A stretch of DNA of 31,562 bases, from the NCBI GenBank assembly GCA_900547975.1, contig URIX01000015.1:1-31562 (forward strand), read 5' to 3'. The position numbers and the translations under genes were made by a program. The notes below the pieces were generated by a model that ran no database searches, was not told the DNA's origin, and saw only the letters and a program-made list of their open reading frames with translations. The DNA comes from an uncultured Eubacteriales bacterium. GTDB lineage: Bacteria > Bacillota > Clostridia > Christensenellales > CAG-917. Shown piece after piece: positions 1 through 7,832 of this stretch (within the stretch, counting starts at the first letter, position 1; each line of letters opens with the position of its first letter).

Positions 1-381
1 CTGCATAAATTTGAGGGAACCCACGGCGTCCGCTTCGCGTGGGGCAACACTCAGCACTCGCATAGATAGGGACATTTCTCTACTTATGCCACTGCGCTTT
101 GTGCGCCAGCTTCGCACCCAAACGGCGCTGTCGCTTGTACTTTCCGTCAAGCTCGGCGTTCGCCTTCTCGCCGCCTTGCGGCTCGCGTTCCGTCTACAAA
201 TAGGCACATACCGTTTATAAGTACGCTTCGAACGAGCGAACGAATATTCAAATATTCCGCAACCCAAACGAAGTTTGGATATCATCGTGCAAACTGCACG
301 ATTTCATCACAAAGTGATATCACCGTCATAGGCGATATCATTGCGCAAAGAAATATCATTCTTTGCGCAATCGGAGGAACT
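1..381. other. Non-coding left edge of the window
   Basis: No convincing gene is seen before dut. A short plus-strand frame at 11-220 has an arginine/leucine-rich, low-quality translation and no ribosome binding site. On the minus strand a frame opening with ATG at 283-285 stays open to the window edge (about 95 codons), but it is serine/arginine-rich, lacks a Shine-Dalgarno sequence and starts inside the palindrome array, so it is not called as a gene. The right part, 264-371, is the palindrome array described separately. Confidence 0.6.
264..371. repeat. Array of five short palindromes spaced by ATATC-like linkers
   Basis: Five consecutive hairpins are visible. The stems are CCAAAC/GTTTGG (264-278), ATCGTGCA/TGCACGAT (284-302), ATCAC/GTGAT (306-318), ATATCACC/GGCGATAT with one mismatch (about 317-338), and a 13-bp stem ATTGCGCAAAGAA/TTCTTTGCGCAAT (340-371). 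The linkers carry repeated ATATC/GATATCA words. The last hairpin ends 1-2 bases before the dut ribosome binding site GGAGG (373-377), so the array would lie in the dut 5' untranslated region if transcription starts upstream. The stem sequences differ but the architecture repeats, which suggests a dispersed palindromic element rather than a single terminator. Confidence 0.7.
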
Positions 382-828
382 ATGCAACACATATCCGTAA
401 AACTCAAAAAACTGAATGAAAACGCAATAATACCCAAATACGGCACGCAGTTTTCCGCAGGGGCGGACTTGTACGCTTGCGAAGGGAAAGCAATCACCGT
501 TCAGCCTCATCAAACAGTGTTCGTACACACGGGCGTTGCAATCGAGATTCCCGACGGCCTTGTCGGACTCGTGTATGCTCGAAGCGGACTTGCAAGCAAA
601 CGCTCGCTTGCGCCCGCAAACAAAGTGGGCGTTATCGATTGCGATTACAGAGGCGAAATTATCGTATCTTTGCACAACCACTCGGACGAGCCGCAAACCA
701 TTGAGGATAAAGAACGGATTGCGCAACTTGTGATTGCGCCCTGCTTTGTCGCAGACTTTGAAGAAGTGGAAAACTTAACCGACAGCGACCGCGGACAAGG
801 CGGCTTCGGCAGCACGGGCAAGATGTGA
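382..828 (+). CDS. dut: dUTP diphosphatase (dUTPase)
   Basis: Hydrolyses dUTP to dUMP and pyrophosphate, which keeps uracil out of DNA and feeds thymidylate synthesis; cytosolic and homotrimeric in this family. The 148-residue length is typical. All five trimeric-dUTPase motifs are present in order: AGADLYA (26-32), ARSGLA (66-71), GVIDCDYRGEI with the catalytic-site aspartate and tyrosine (83-93), RIAQLVI (112-118) and the glycine-rich RGQGGFGSTG (137-146) that closes over the nucleotide. The start is fixed by GGAGG at 373-377, four bases before the ATG. It is a single gene, with the palindrome array directly upstream and a bidirectional terminator downstream. Assignment is secure; no promoter could be recognised. 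Confidence 0.97.
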   Translation: MQHISVKLKKLNENAIIPKYGTQFSAGADLYACEGKAITVQPHQTVFVHTGVAIEIPDGLVGLVYARSGLASKRSLAPANKVGVIDCDYRGEIIVSLHNHSDEPQTIEDKERIAQLVIAPCFVADFEEVENLTDSDRGQGGFGSTGKM

Positions 829-850
829 AAAACCGCATAAAAAATAGCAA

Positions 851-877
851 AAAAAGCACGATTTTCGTGCTTTTTTT
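851..877. terminator. Bidirectional intrinsic terminator between dut and the hydrolase gene
   Basis: An 11-bp perfect stem AAAAAGCACGA (851-861) / TCGTGCTTTTT (865-875) with a 3-base loop. It has a T-run on its plus-strand side and an A-run on the other side, so it can end both dut (+) and the convergent hydrolase transcript (-). Confidence 0.85.
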
Positions 878-976
878 ATGTGCTTTTAATTATCGTATAA
901 GCCTTATTTTTTTTATATTTATATTTGAATCATTAATATAACTTAATTGTTTTCGTTTTGCTTAATCGTTTTCTTT

Positions 977-2107
977 TCACTCAATCTCGAAATAGTTGAG
1001 GAATGCGATTGTGCGATTCATTGCCTCTTTGGATATTTTGAGGAATTGCGCGACCGCGAATGCGTGCACCGCCCACTTACCTTCGCCGTGATAGTGCTCG
1101 TACGCAACGCCGAGTTGCTGAAACTTCTTCACGAGGTCGAACGTAAGCACCGCAAGTTTGTCGTTCTCTGCCGAGATTGCAAAAGTCGGCGGGAAGTTTT
1201 CCGTCACCCAGTTGATGGGCGAAACCTCTTTTTGCAGTTCCTTGCTACATTCCTCGACGGGCGTACCTTTGCAATAGGATTGAGTGTAAATGCCTATGTT
1301 TTTGAAGCCCGTATGCACGGCTTTTGGGAAGTCGTACACGCCGCAGTTGAGCATAAGCGCGGATATTTTTTGGTCTTTCGAGCGTTCGTCAAGGTCAAAG
1401 TGCGCGGCATATTCGGGATTGGTGCTTATCGCGCCCGCCATACTGCTCAAATGCGCGCCCGCGCTCTCGCCTCCCACGAATATGTGGTCCATATCTATAT
1501 TATACTCGTCGGCGTGGTCCTTGAGCCAAGCAAACGCTTTGTACACGTTTTGAATCATCTCGGGATGACCGTAAAAGGGTGCGTCGCCGTAATACAGACT
1601 TGCCACGAAATACCCCGTTTTCTCGCAAAGTTTGGTGGTGTAAGCCTCTCGTGTTTCGGGAAGTCCGCCTATCCAGCCGCCGCCGTGAATGTAGATAAAC
1701 ACGCGCGCTTTTTTGCTTCTGTCCCTATCCTTTCTCTCGTATATATCGAGATAAAGGCGTTTGTCGTTTTGGTCGTATCTCAAAAACCTCGTTGTTTTGA
1801 CCTTGTGCGAGCGACGGAAACTAAAAATCGTGAGCCAGCCCAAAAACTCGTTCTTTGCGTGTCCGCCCGCAACGTAAAGGTACTTTGCGTCGTAAGCGGC
1901 TTTCTTCGCTTGCTTTTTTGCTTGCTTCTTTGCCTTTGCCGTGATGTTGGCAACATTCTCTTTGGCAAGCACGAGTTTTGCTTCTCTTTCCTCGCGCTTG
2001 ATTTTCTTGTCTAATTCCTCTCGCCTTTTTTCGAGTTGCGCGTATTTTTGGTCGAAAATATCTCTTTTGGCAAGATTATCGAGAGCCGTAAATATGCGTC
2101 GTTTCAT
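977..2107 (-). CDS. Alpha/beta hydrolase, HSL-type esterase/lipase
   Basis: A 376-residue protein. Residues about 120-376 form an alpha/beta-hydrolase domain of the hormone-sensitive-lipase type: the oxyanion-hole motif HGGGW (141-145), nucleophile elbow GESAG with Ser215 (213-217), a candidate acid Asp316 in AENDK and a candidate catalytic His348 in AVHAF. It probably hydrolyses a short-chain ester or amide; the substrate is unknown. Residues about 20-75 are very rich in lysine, glutamate and alanine and look like a basic coiled coil in front of the enzyme domain. No signal peptide is visible, so a cytosolic protein is likely. The start has a GGGGAAGG ribosome binding site a few bases upstream. 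It lies 112 bases downstream of cysS on the same strand, separated by the paired hairpins at 2149-2203, so read-through from cysS is possible. Confidence 0.88.
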   Translation of the reverse strand: MKRRIFTALDNLAKRDIFDQKYAQLEKRREELDKKIKREEREAKLVLAKENVANITAKAKKQAKKQAKKAAYDAKYLYVAGGHAKNEFLGWLTIFSFRRSHKVKTTRFLRYDQNDKRLYLDIYERKDRDRSKKARVFIYIHGGGWIGGLPETREAYTTKLCEKTGYFVASLYYGDAPFYGHPEMIQNVYKAFAWLKDHADEYNIDMDHIFVGGESAGAHLSSMAGAISTNPEYAAHFDLDERSKDQKISALMLNCGVYDFPKAVHTGFKNIGIYTQSYCKGTPVEECSKELQKEVSPINWVTENFPPTFAISAENDKLAVLTFDLVKKFQQLGVAYEHYHGEGKWAVHAFAVAQFLKISKEAMNRTIAFLNYFEIE

Positions 2108-2148
2108 ATATCCTTCCCCGTGTAAATAGATTCGTGTATTTTGCTTTT

Positions 2149-2203
2149 ATATTGCAAAACAAGGTTTTTATCGCATTGTTTTGCAAATATAAACCTTGTT
2201 TTT
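2149..2203 (-). promoter_or_regulatory. Two overlapping, mutually exclusive stems between cysS and the hydrolase gene
   Basis: One perfect 12-bp stem pairs AAAACAAGGTTT (2156-2167) with AAACCTTGTTTT (2191-2202). A second pairs TTGCAAAACAA (2152-2162) with TTGTTTTGCAA (2176-2186) and can be extended by ATA/TAT with one bulge. They share bases and cannot form together. The first resembles a terminator for the minus-strand cysS transcript, with only a short T-run in that direction. It may be a plain terminator or a termination/antitermination switch ahead of the hydrolase gene. Confidence 0.5.
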
Positions 2204-2219
2204 GTGTTTTATATACATT

Positions 2220-3620
2220 TTATGCCTTTTCCGCAAACGAGCCGTCTTTGGTGTCTTTGACGACGTAGCCGAGCTCGTTTATTTTTGCTCTTATTGCGTC
2301 CGCGCTTGCCCAGTCTTTGTTGGCTTTGGCAACCTTGCGTTGCTCAACGAGATCGAGAACTTCCTTGGGTACGGCACCCTCTTTGGCTTTTTGCTTTTGC
2401 TCGTAGTATGCGATAAAGTCTTTCGGATTGCTTCTGAAAAGTCCGAGCAAATCGTAGGTTTTCACAACTTGTTTTGCGTCCGCAACCGCTTCGGAATCGC
2501 CCGCTCTCAACTTTGCTCTTATGCCCTTGAATATGCCGAACAAATCCGCAAGTGCCTTTGCCGTGTTGAAATCGTCGTCCATTGCGCGATTGAATCCGTC
2601 GTCAATCCACTTGCTTTGTTTGTCGCTCGAAAGTCCGCTTTCGTTCACCTCGTCAAGCACCTTGTAAAAATCGTACATATGCTTGTCCGCGTCGGGGAAA
2701 AGTTCGTCGGTGATATTGATGTCGCCTCTGTAATTCGTCTGCAAAAGCGCGTACTTTATCGTTTCGGGTTTGTACTCGTCGAGAAGGTCGGAAAGAAGCA
2801 AACTGTTGCCGAGCGACTTGCTCATCTTCTGTCCGTTGACCTTGATAAGCCCGTTGTGGATCCAGTATTTTGCAAACTGCTTGCCCGTGAGCGATTCGGT
2901 TTGCGCAATCTCGTTTTCGTGGTGGGGGAAGATGAGATCTCTGCCGCCGCCGTGAATGTCGATTTGATCGCCGAACGCCGCTCTGTTCATAGCCGAACAT
3001 TCGATGTGCCAACCGGGTCTGCCCTTACCCCACGGTGATTCCCAGTATATTTCGCCTTCCTTTGCCGACTTCCAAAGCGCAAAGTCGAGAGGATTGCGCT
3101 TGTTTTCCTCGTTTTCGATACGCACGCTCTCGTAAGCGTCTTCGAGCCTTCTGCCGCTGAGTTTACCGTAGCCTGGGAAACTCTCGACGGAAAAATACAC
3201 GTCGCCTCTGTCGGTTGCGTAGGCGTGACCCTTTTCTATGAGTTTGGACACGAAGTCTATGATATTGTCGATGTTGCAAGTCGCTTTGAGCCAAATCGTG
3301 GGGTCGTCAACCTCGAATTTGCGCATAAGTTTGTCTATGCGGTCGATCATCATACTTGCGTATTCGAGAGGGGGTATGCCCGTTTCTTGGGACTTTGCGA
3401 TAATCTTGTCGTCAACGTCCGTATAGTTGCGAGCGTAATTGACTTTGTAGCCGATTTTCTCGAAATACTTGCGTATTATATCGTAAATGAGGGCTTGATA
3501 AGCGTGGCCGATGTGCGCCTCGCCCGAAACCGTGATTCCGCACGCATACATATTGATTTGACCTTCGTGAATGGGCGAAAAGTCCTCTTTTTTTCTCGTT
3601 AGCGTATTGTAAATTTTCAT
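2220..3620 (-). CDS. cysS: Cysteine--tRNA ligase
   Basis: Class I aminoacyl-tRNA synthetase that charges tRNA-Cys; cytosolic. The true start is taken as the ATG at 3618-3620 (protein beginning MKIYNTLTRK), giving 466 residues, the usual length. A frame extending upstream to 3716 would add 32 arginine-rich residues that overlap cysE and is rejected. Visible signatures are HIGH at 36-39, KMSKS at 265-269, and the zinc ligands Cys27, Cys208 (in WHIEC), His233 and Glu237, which match the E. coli enzyme with an offset of one. An AAGGA ribosome binding site lies at the end of cysE. The cysE stop is only 16 bases upstream, so the two are probably translationally linked, as in other Bacillota where serine acetyltransferase and cysteinyl-tRNA synthetase are neighbours. 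Confidence 0.97.
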   Translation of the reverse strand: MKIYNTLTRKKEDFSPIHEGQINMYACGITVSGEAHIGHAYQALIYDIIRKYFEKIGYKVNYARNYTDVDDKIIAKSQETGIPPLEYASMMIDRIDKLMRKFEVDDPTIWLKATCNIDNIIDFVSKLIEKGHAYATDRGDVYFSVESFPGYGKLSGRRLEDAYESVRIENEENKRNPLDFALWKSAKEGEIYWESPWGKGRPGWHIECSAMNRAAFGDQIDIHGGGRDLIFPHHENEIAQTESLTGKQFAKYWIHNGLIKVNGQKMSKSLGNSLLLSDLLDEYKPETIKYALLQTNYRGDINITDELFPDADKHMYDFYKVLDEVNESGLSSDKQSKWIDDGFNRAMDDDFNTAKALADLFGIFKGIRAKLRAGDSEAVADAKQVVKTYDLLGLFRSNPKDFIAYYEQKQKAKEGAVPKEVLDLVEQRKVAKANKDWASADAIRAKINELGYVVKDTKDGSFAEKA

Positions 3621-3636
3621 ACGGAACTTTGTCCTT

Positions 3637-4380
3637 TTATTTCTGCGGTTTGTCCGCCTGAGATTTGTTTTGCTCGAATTGCGACTCGATTTCCTCGACT
3701 TCGGACGGAAGAACATTGTCCTCGTCGACGGTTATGGAATATCTGCAAGAGCGCACGTCGAGTGCCTTTTCGAGTTCGTAAACACGCTTGTTGAGCCTCA
3801 AAAATTCTTCCATAATGGGGTCGGGAAGAAGAATCTGGTCCATATCCGCGATTCGCTTGCCGTCTTGCTTGACCACTCTGCCGGGAACGCCGACTACGGT
3901 CGAGTACGGCGGAACGTCTTTGAGCACCACGCTTCCCGCGCCGATTTTGCTGTGCGCGCCGATATGTACCGGACCTAAAACCTTTGCGCCCGCCGACACC
4001 ATAACGCCCTCGTCGAGCGTGGGATGACGCTTGCCCGCGTCCTTGCCCGTGCCGCCCAGCGTTACTCCTTGATAAAGCACGCAGTTGTCGCCTATTTCGG
4101 CGGTTTCGCCTATGACGAGTCCAACGCCGTGGTCGATGAATATTCCGCTTCCTATCGTCGCGGCGGGGTGAATGTCTATGCCCGTCTTTTCCTTTGCCTT
4201 GAAAGAAACGTAAAGAGCGAGCGACTTCATGCCTTTGAGCCACAACTTGTGCGCATAACGATAAGCACACAGGGCTTTATACCCTGTGTACGTTCGTTTT
4301 ACAATCCTACTGCTCGTGGCGGCAGGGTCTTTTTGCATAATGACTTGCAAATCGCGCTTTTTTACTTCGGAAATTTTCAT
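3637..4380 (-). CDS. cysE: Serine O-acetyltransferase
   Basis: Transfers acetyl from acetyl-CoA to L-serine, the first step of cysteine synthesis; cytosolic. A 247-residue protein with a short helical N-terminus (1-65) and a left-handed beta-helix of hexapeptide repeats (about 66-165). The helix holds DIHPAA (69-74), the catalytic DHG motif (Asp83-His84), GETAEIG and QGVTLGGTGK, all characteristic of CysE. The C-terminal tail after residue 180 is acidic and likely helical; it is longer than in short clostridial CysE proteins. The ribosome binding site AGGGGAA precedes the ATG. It is the middle gene of ftsH-cysE-cysS, 12 bases after ftsH, so acetylserine supply and tRNA-Cys charging are co-expressed. 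No T-box or SAM riboswitch is visible. Confidence 0.96.
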   Translation of the reverse strand: MKISEVKKRDLQVIMQKDPAATSSRIVKRTYTGYKALCAYRYAHKLWLKGMKSLALYVSFKAKEKTGIDIHPAATIGSGIFIDHGVGLVIGETAEIGDNCVLYQGVTLGGTGKDAGKRHPTLDEGVMVSAGAKVLGPVHIGAHSKIGAGSVVLKDVPPYSTVVGVPGRVVKQDGKRIADMDQILLPDPIMEEFLRLNKRVYELEKALDVRSCRYSITVDEDNVLPSEVEEIESQFEQNKSQADKPQK

Positions 4381-4392
4381 ATTTCCCCTTGA

Positions 4393-6318
4393 TTATTCGG
4401 CGTCTTTATCCTTATTTTCGGAAGTTGCTTTATCTGCGGATTCGCCGTTTTCATTGCCCTCGGGTCTGTTTATCTTGGACGAGAACAAACTCTCACCGCT
4501 CGACTCTTGACCGAACAAAGCGTTGATTTCGTCTTCGTAGATGGTTTCCTTCTCGTAAAGAGCCTTAACCATCGCGTCCATAATAGAGCGATTTTCTTTC
4601 AATATATTCAACGCGACCTGATATTGCTTATCGATGATTGTTTTGACTTCCTCGTCGATCTTTGCCGCAACTTCCTCGCTATAAGTGAGGTGCGCTTGAT
4701 AATCTCTGCCAAGGAACACTTCCTCGCTCGTGCCGAGATACATATTGCCGATAGATTCGGACATACCCCACTCGGTGACCATACGTCTTGCAAGTTGCGT
4801 GGCTCTCTGAATGTCGTTCGACGCACCCGTCGAGATGTCCTTGATGACAATCTCTTCCGCCGCGCGTCCGCCGAGCATCATTGCAATGTCGTCGAGCAGT
4901 TTGCCCTTTGTCATATGGTTGTCGTCGTTTTCGGGAAGGGTTATCGTGTAGCCTGCCGCCATACCGCGAGGGATTATACTCACCTCGTGTACGTCATCGC
5001 AATGTTTCATGCGTTTTGCGACGATTGCGTGACCGCTCTCGTGATAGGCGGTGATACGCTTGTCGGACTCGGTGATAAGACGGGATTTCTTTGCAGGACC
5101 TGCCATAACTTTGTTGACAGCCTCGCTGATGTCCTTCATCGTGATGACCTTTCTGTTTGCTCTCGCCGCCAAAATCGCGGATTCGTTGAGAATGTTCTCT
5201 ATGTCCGCGCCCGTAAATCCGGGGGTGAGCCTTGCAAGCGACTTGAAGTTGATGTCGGACGCAAGCGGTTTGTTGCGAGAGTGAACTTTGAAGATTTCCT
5301 CTCTGCCCTTGACGTCGGGAACGTTGACGTAAATTTGTCTGTCGAATCTGCCCGGACGCATAAGAGCGGGGTCGAGAATATCGGCGCGGTTGGTCGCCGC
5401 CATAACGATAATGGAACTGCTTGCCTCGAAGCCGTCCATTTGAACGAGAAGTTGGTTGAGAGTTTGTTCTCTTTCGTCGTTGCCGCCGCCAAGCCCCGCG
5501 CCGCGTTGACGACCCACTGCGTCGATTTCGTCGATGAAGATAATGCAAGGCATATTCTTTTGCGCTTGTTCGAACAGATCTCTCACTCTCGACGCGCCCA
5601 CGCCTACGAACATTTCCACGAAGTCCGAACCGCTTATGGAGAAGAACGGCACGTTCGCCTCGCCCGCAACCGCCTTTGCAAAGAGCGTTTTGCCCGTGCC
5701 GGGAGGGCCTACGAGAAGAACGCCGCGCGGAATACGCGCGCCTATATCCGTATACTTTTTGGGGTGTTTGAGGAAGTCCACTATTTCTTGCAATTCCTGC
5801 TTTTCTTCCTCTGCGCCCGCAACGTCGTTGAATCTGACTTTGATGTCGCGCACTTGGTTTGCTTTTGTCTTGCCGAAGTTGAGGGCTTGACCTTGCGCAC
5901 CCGCGCTCTTTCTCAACACGACCATAAATATGCCGAAAAGCGCGGCGTAAAGAATGAGCGGAACGAGAATGCTCGAAAGAAGCGAACCGCTGGACGGGTC
6001 GTCGTATCTTACGGTTACGCCGTCAAGCAAGCCTGCGGCGGTAAATTCCTTGATGACTTCGGAAAAAGCGACTCTGCCTTGCGTGTTGACGAAATAGCCA
6101 TAGCCTTTGTCGCCTTTCTTTTGTATGTTTGCAGAATAATTGCCCTCGATGTAAATTGCCTGAATCTCGCCTCGTTTGAGCATCTCTACGAAACTGTCTT
6201 CCGTACCCTGATAGTTTATTTCGGTGGGTCTTGTCAGTTCATACGCGATAACGAACGCGATGATGACGAGAAGTATCACGCCGACGATGATGAGTGTGCG
6301 TCTTGTGGTTGGTTTCAT
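4393..6318 (-). CDS. ftsH: ATP-dependent zinc metalloprotease FtsH
   Basis: Membrane-anchored AAA+ protease that degrades misfolded membrane proteins and selected regulators. The 641-residue length is standard. A first membrane helix lies at about 9-27, an extracytoplasmic segment at about 30-113 and a second helix at about 115-135. The AAA+ domain has Walker A GPPGTGKT (204-211), Walker B FIDEID (261-266) and a second region of homology with the arginine finger around 309-327. The metalloprotease domain has HESGH (426-430) and a candidate third zinc ligand in NDIQRAT (Asp502). The C-terminal 20-30 residues are low-complexity and acidic, as is common. An AGGAGG ribosome binding site lies six bases before the ATG. 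It is first in the ftsH-cysE-cysS operon. A 607-codon antisense frame across the whole gene is a codon-bias artefact. Confidence 0.97.
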   Translation of the reverse strand: MKPTTRRTLIIVGVILLVIIAFVIAYELTRPTEINYQGTEDSFVEMLKRGEIQAIYIEGNYSANIQKKGDKGYGYFVNTQGRVAFSEVIKEFTAAGLLDGVTVRYDDPSSGSLLSSILVPLILYAALFGIFMVVLRKSAGAQGQALNFGKTKANQVRDIKVRFNDVAGAEEEKQELQEIVDFLKHPKKYTDIGARIPRGVLLVGPPGTGKTLFAKAVAGEANVPFFSISGSDFVEMFVGVGASRVRDLFEQAQKNMPCIIFIDEIDAVGRQRGAGLGGGNDEREQTLNQLLVQMDGFEASSSIIVMAATNRADILDPALMRPGRFDRQIYVNVPDVKGREEIFKVHSRNKPLASDINFKSLARLTPGFTGADIENILNESAILAARANRKVITMKDISEAVNKVMAGPAKKSRLITESDKRITAYHESGHAIVAKRMKHCDDVHEVSIIPRGMAAGYTITLPENDDNHMTKGKLLDDIAMMLGGRAAEEIVIKDISTGASNDIQRATQLARRMVTEWGMSESIGNMYLGTSEEVFLGRDYQAHLTYSEEVAAKIDEEVKTIIDKQYQVALNILKENRSIMDAMVKALYEKETIYEDEINALFGQESSGESLFSSKINRPEGNENGESADKATSENKDKDAE

Positions 6319-6380
6319 CTATCCTCCTGAAATCGACGCGGTGCGACGATTCCGCAATAATCATATATTATGTTCTACAT

Positions 6381-6409
6381 ATTATAGAAATTAAATACGG
6401 AAAAGTCAA
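6381..6409 (-). promoter_or_regulatory. Promoter of the ftsH-cysE-cysS operon
   Basis: On the minus strand a -35 TTGACT (6404-6409) and a perfect -10 TATAAT (6381-6386) are separated by exactly 17 bases. The predicted start is near 6374, giving a leader of about 55 bases before the ftsH ATG. This is a near-consensus housekeeping sigma promoter. Confidence 0.8.
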
Positions 6410-7076
6410 TGCAACAAGAAATATTTTACGTTCCCTGTCGCCGCGCCTTTTGAGTTAGTATGCCTAAATGTTAAAGACAAAGCATTAAAAACTCATTAAA
6501 CAAGCCGCAAAAACTTAAAATTTTGTCAAAAATCGAAATTGCGTTAAGCACGCCCGCAAGCAACCGCAAAACAGCGCATCTAAGTGTATGTTTTGTCGTT
6601 AGAACTCGGAAATATCGAAAGGTATCGCATTGCGGCGATTAAACAACGAACGTTTTATCTGTTACGCAACAGTTTTGACGGATTCGTTTCTTTTTTCACT
6701 TTTTTTGTTTCGCAATTTACAAAAATATTCTTGTGTTTTTTATAATCATTCAACATTTTTTCACTGTTTATTGCATTTAGACCGTAAATTATACACAAAT
6801 ATTCACCATGGGTGTACATTTATACAGAAAAACATCACACCCACCCCGACTTATTAATACATTTTGTCAAAATTGTCCGTTATTTGGTCGTTTTTCAATG
6901 ATTTTGGCGACTTTTTTGTCTTTATGCAATCTTAAGGTATATATTTGTATGCATTTCGGTTGCATAGAACATTTATTATGAAGTAAAATATACGAAAGAT
7001 AGATAAATACGTATATTATTTGCGCGTGCGTGTATAAATTGCGGCGCGAAAAACACTAACGCGGGGAGAGTTTACA
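6410..7076. other. AT-rich intergenic region between ftsH and the ABC operon
   Basis: About 670 bases without a supportable gene. A 75-codon plus-strand frame at 6630-6857 is rich in phenylalanine, leucine and histidine, has no ribosome binding site and is not called. The stretch is A/T-rich with scattered short inverted repeats, for example ATGCA/TGCAT around 6950-6965. A possible plus-strand promoter is listed separately. No known riboswitch or RNA gene is recognised. Confidence 0.55.
6960..6989 (+). promoter_or_regulatory. Possible promoter of the ABC/surface-protein operon
   Basis: TTGCAT (6960-6965) and TAAAAT (6984-6989) with an 18-base spacer, about 90 bases before the first ABC gene. 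The -35 overlaps a short inverted repeat ATGCA...TGCAT (about 6950-6965) that could be an operator. This is a plausible match only. Confidence 0.35.
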
Positions 7077-7832
7077 ATGCCAAAACAGTCGAATTCACCT
7101 TGTCTTGAAATCAAAAATCTCACGAAACAGTACCATGCCGCGCCCAAACCCGCCGTGGATAATTTGAGCGTATCCTGTTATCCCGGCGAAATCGTCGGAC
7201 TTCTCGGACACAACGGAGCAGGCAAATCTACGACCCTCAAGTGCGTCACGGGCATACTACCCTATTCCAAAGGCGAAATTTTCATCAACGGCTACAACAT
7301 CAAAAAAGAACCGGTGAAGGCAAAAAGCACTTTCGGCTACGTCAGCGACAAGCACGACGTTTTCGTAAAACTGACAGGCATGCAATACGTCGATTTCATG
7401 GCAAACGCATACGGCGTGAGCGTTGCAGACAGAAAAGCACGCCTCGACAGACTGGAAGAGGTGTTCCAACTCGGCGACAGAATTTTCGACACCATCAACG
7501 ACTACTCCCACGGTATGCGTCAAAAAATCTGCATGATGGGAAGCCTCATTCACAATCCGAAACTCTGGATTTTGGACGAGCCGATGATCGGTCTTGATCC
7601 CCTCACGTCTCAACGCGTGAGCGAGTTTATGAAAAACTACGCACGTCAGGGCAATTGCATTCTGTTTTCCTCTCACAACATAAATTCGGTGCAAAAGCTC
7701 TGCGACAGAGCGGTTATCATCCAAAACGGCGTGAAGACCGACGACTTCTATTTCGAGCAATTCGAGCGCGAGCATCCCGACATTGACCTCGAGGAGTACT
7801 TCCTCTCTCGCACGGCAAAGGTTGAAAAATGA
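7077..7832 (+). CDS. ABC transporter ATP-binding protein (ABC-2 exporter type)
   Basis: A 251-residue ATPase subunit. Walker A is GHNGAGKST (44-52), the signature helix is the variant YSHGMRQK (143-150) instead of LSGGQ, Walker B is LWILDEP (163-169) and the switch histidine is His200. The SHGM-type signature is frequent in ATPases that pair with ABC-2-type permeases. It would power export or membrane extraction of an unknown substrate at the cytoplasmic face. GGGGAG (7063-7068) precedes the ATG by eight bases. Its TGA overlaps the permease ATG (ATGA, 7829-7832), which indicates translational coupling. The third cistron is a large secreted protein, so a role in envelope assembly or export is inferred; antimicrobial-peptide export or resistance is the main alternative. 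Confidence 0.93.
   Translation: MPKQSNSPCLEIKNLTKQYHAAPKPAVDNLSVSCYPGEIVGLLGHNGAGKSTTLKCVTGILPYSKGEIFINGYNIKKEPVKAKSTFGYVSDKHDVFVKLTGMQYVDFMANAYGVSVADRKARLDRLEEVFQLGDRIFDTINDYSHGMRQKICMMGSLIHNPKLWILDEPMIGLDPLTSQRVSEFMKNYARQGNCILFSSHNINSVQKLCDRAVIIQNGVKTDDFYFEQFEREHPDIDLEEYFLSRTAKVEK

Noticed and set aside
11..220. 69-codon plus-strand frame near the left edge
   Set aside because: No ribosome binding site, Arg/Leu-rich junk translation, no domain.
947..2014. 355-codon plus-strand frame opposite the hydrolase
   Set aside because: The minus strand carries HGGGW and GESAG in a complete enzyme; the plus frame has no motif and no ribosome binding site.
4507..6330. 607-codon plus-strand open frame covering the whole of ftsH antisense
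   Set aside because: ftsH is certain. The antisense frame is open because the gene rarely uses TTA, CTA and TCA codons, so stops are missing on the other strand; its translation is rich in His, Arg, Val and Phe, with no domain and no ribosome binding site.
6630..6857. 75-codon frame in the ftsH-ABC intergenic region
   Set aside because: It lies in AT-rich DNA without a ribosome binding site; the phenylalanine/histidine-rich product looks random.
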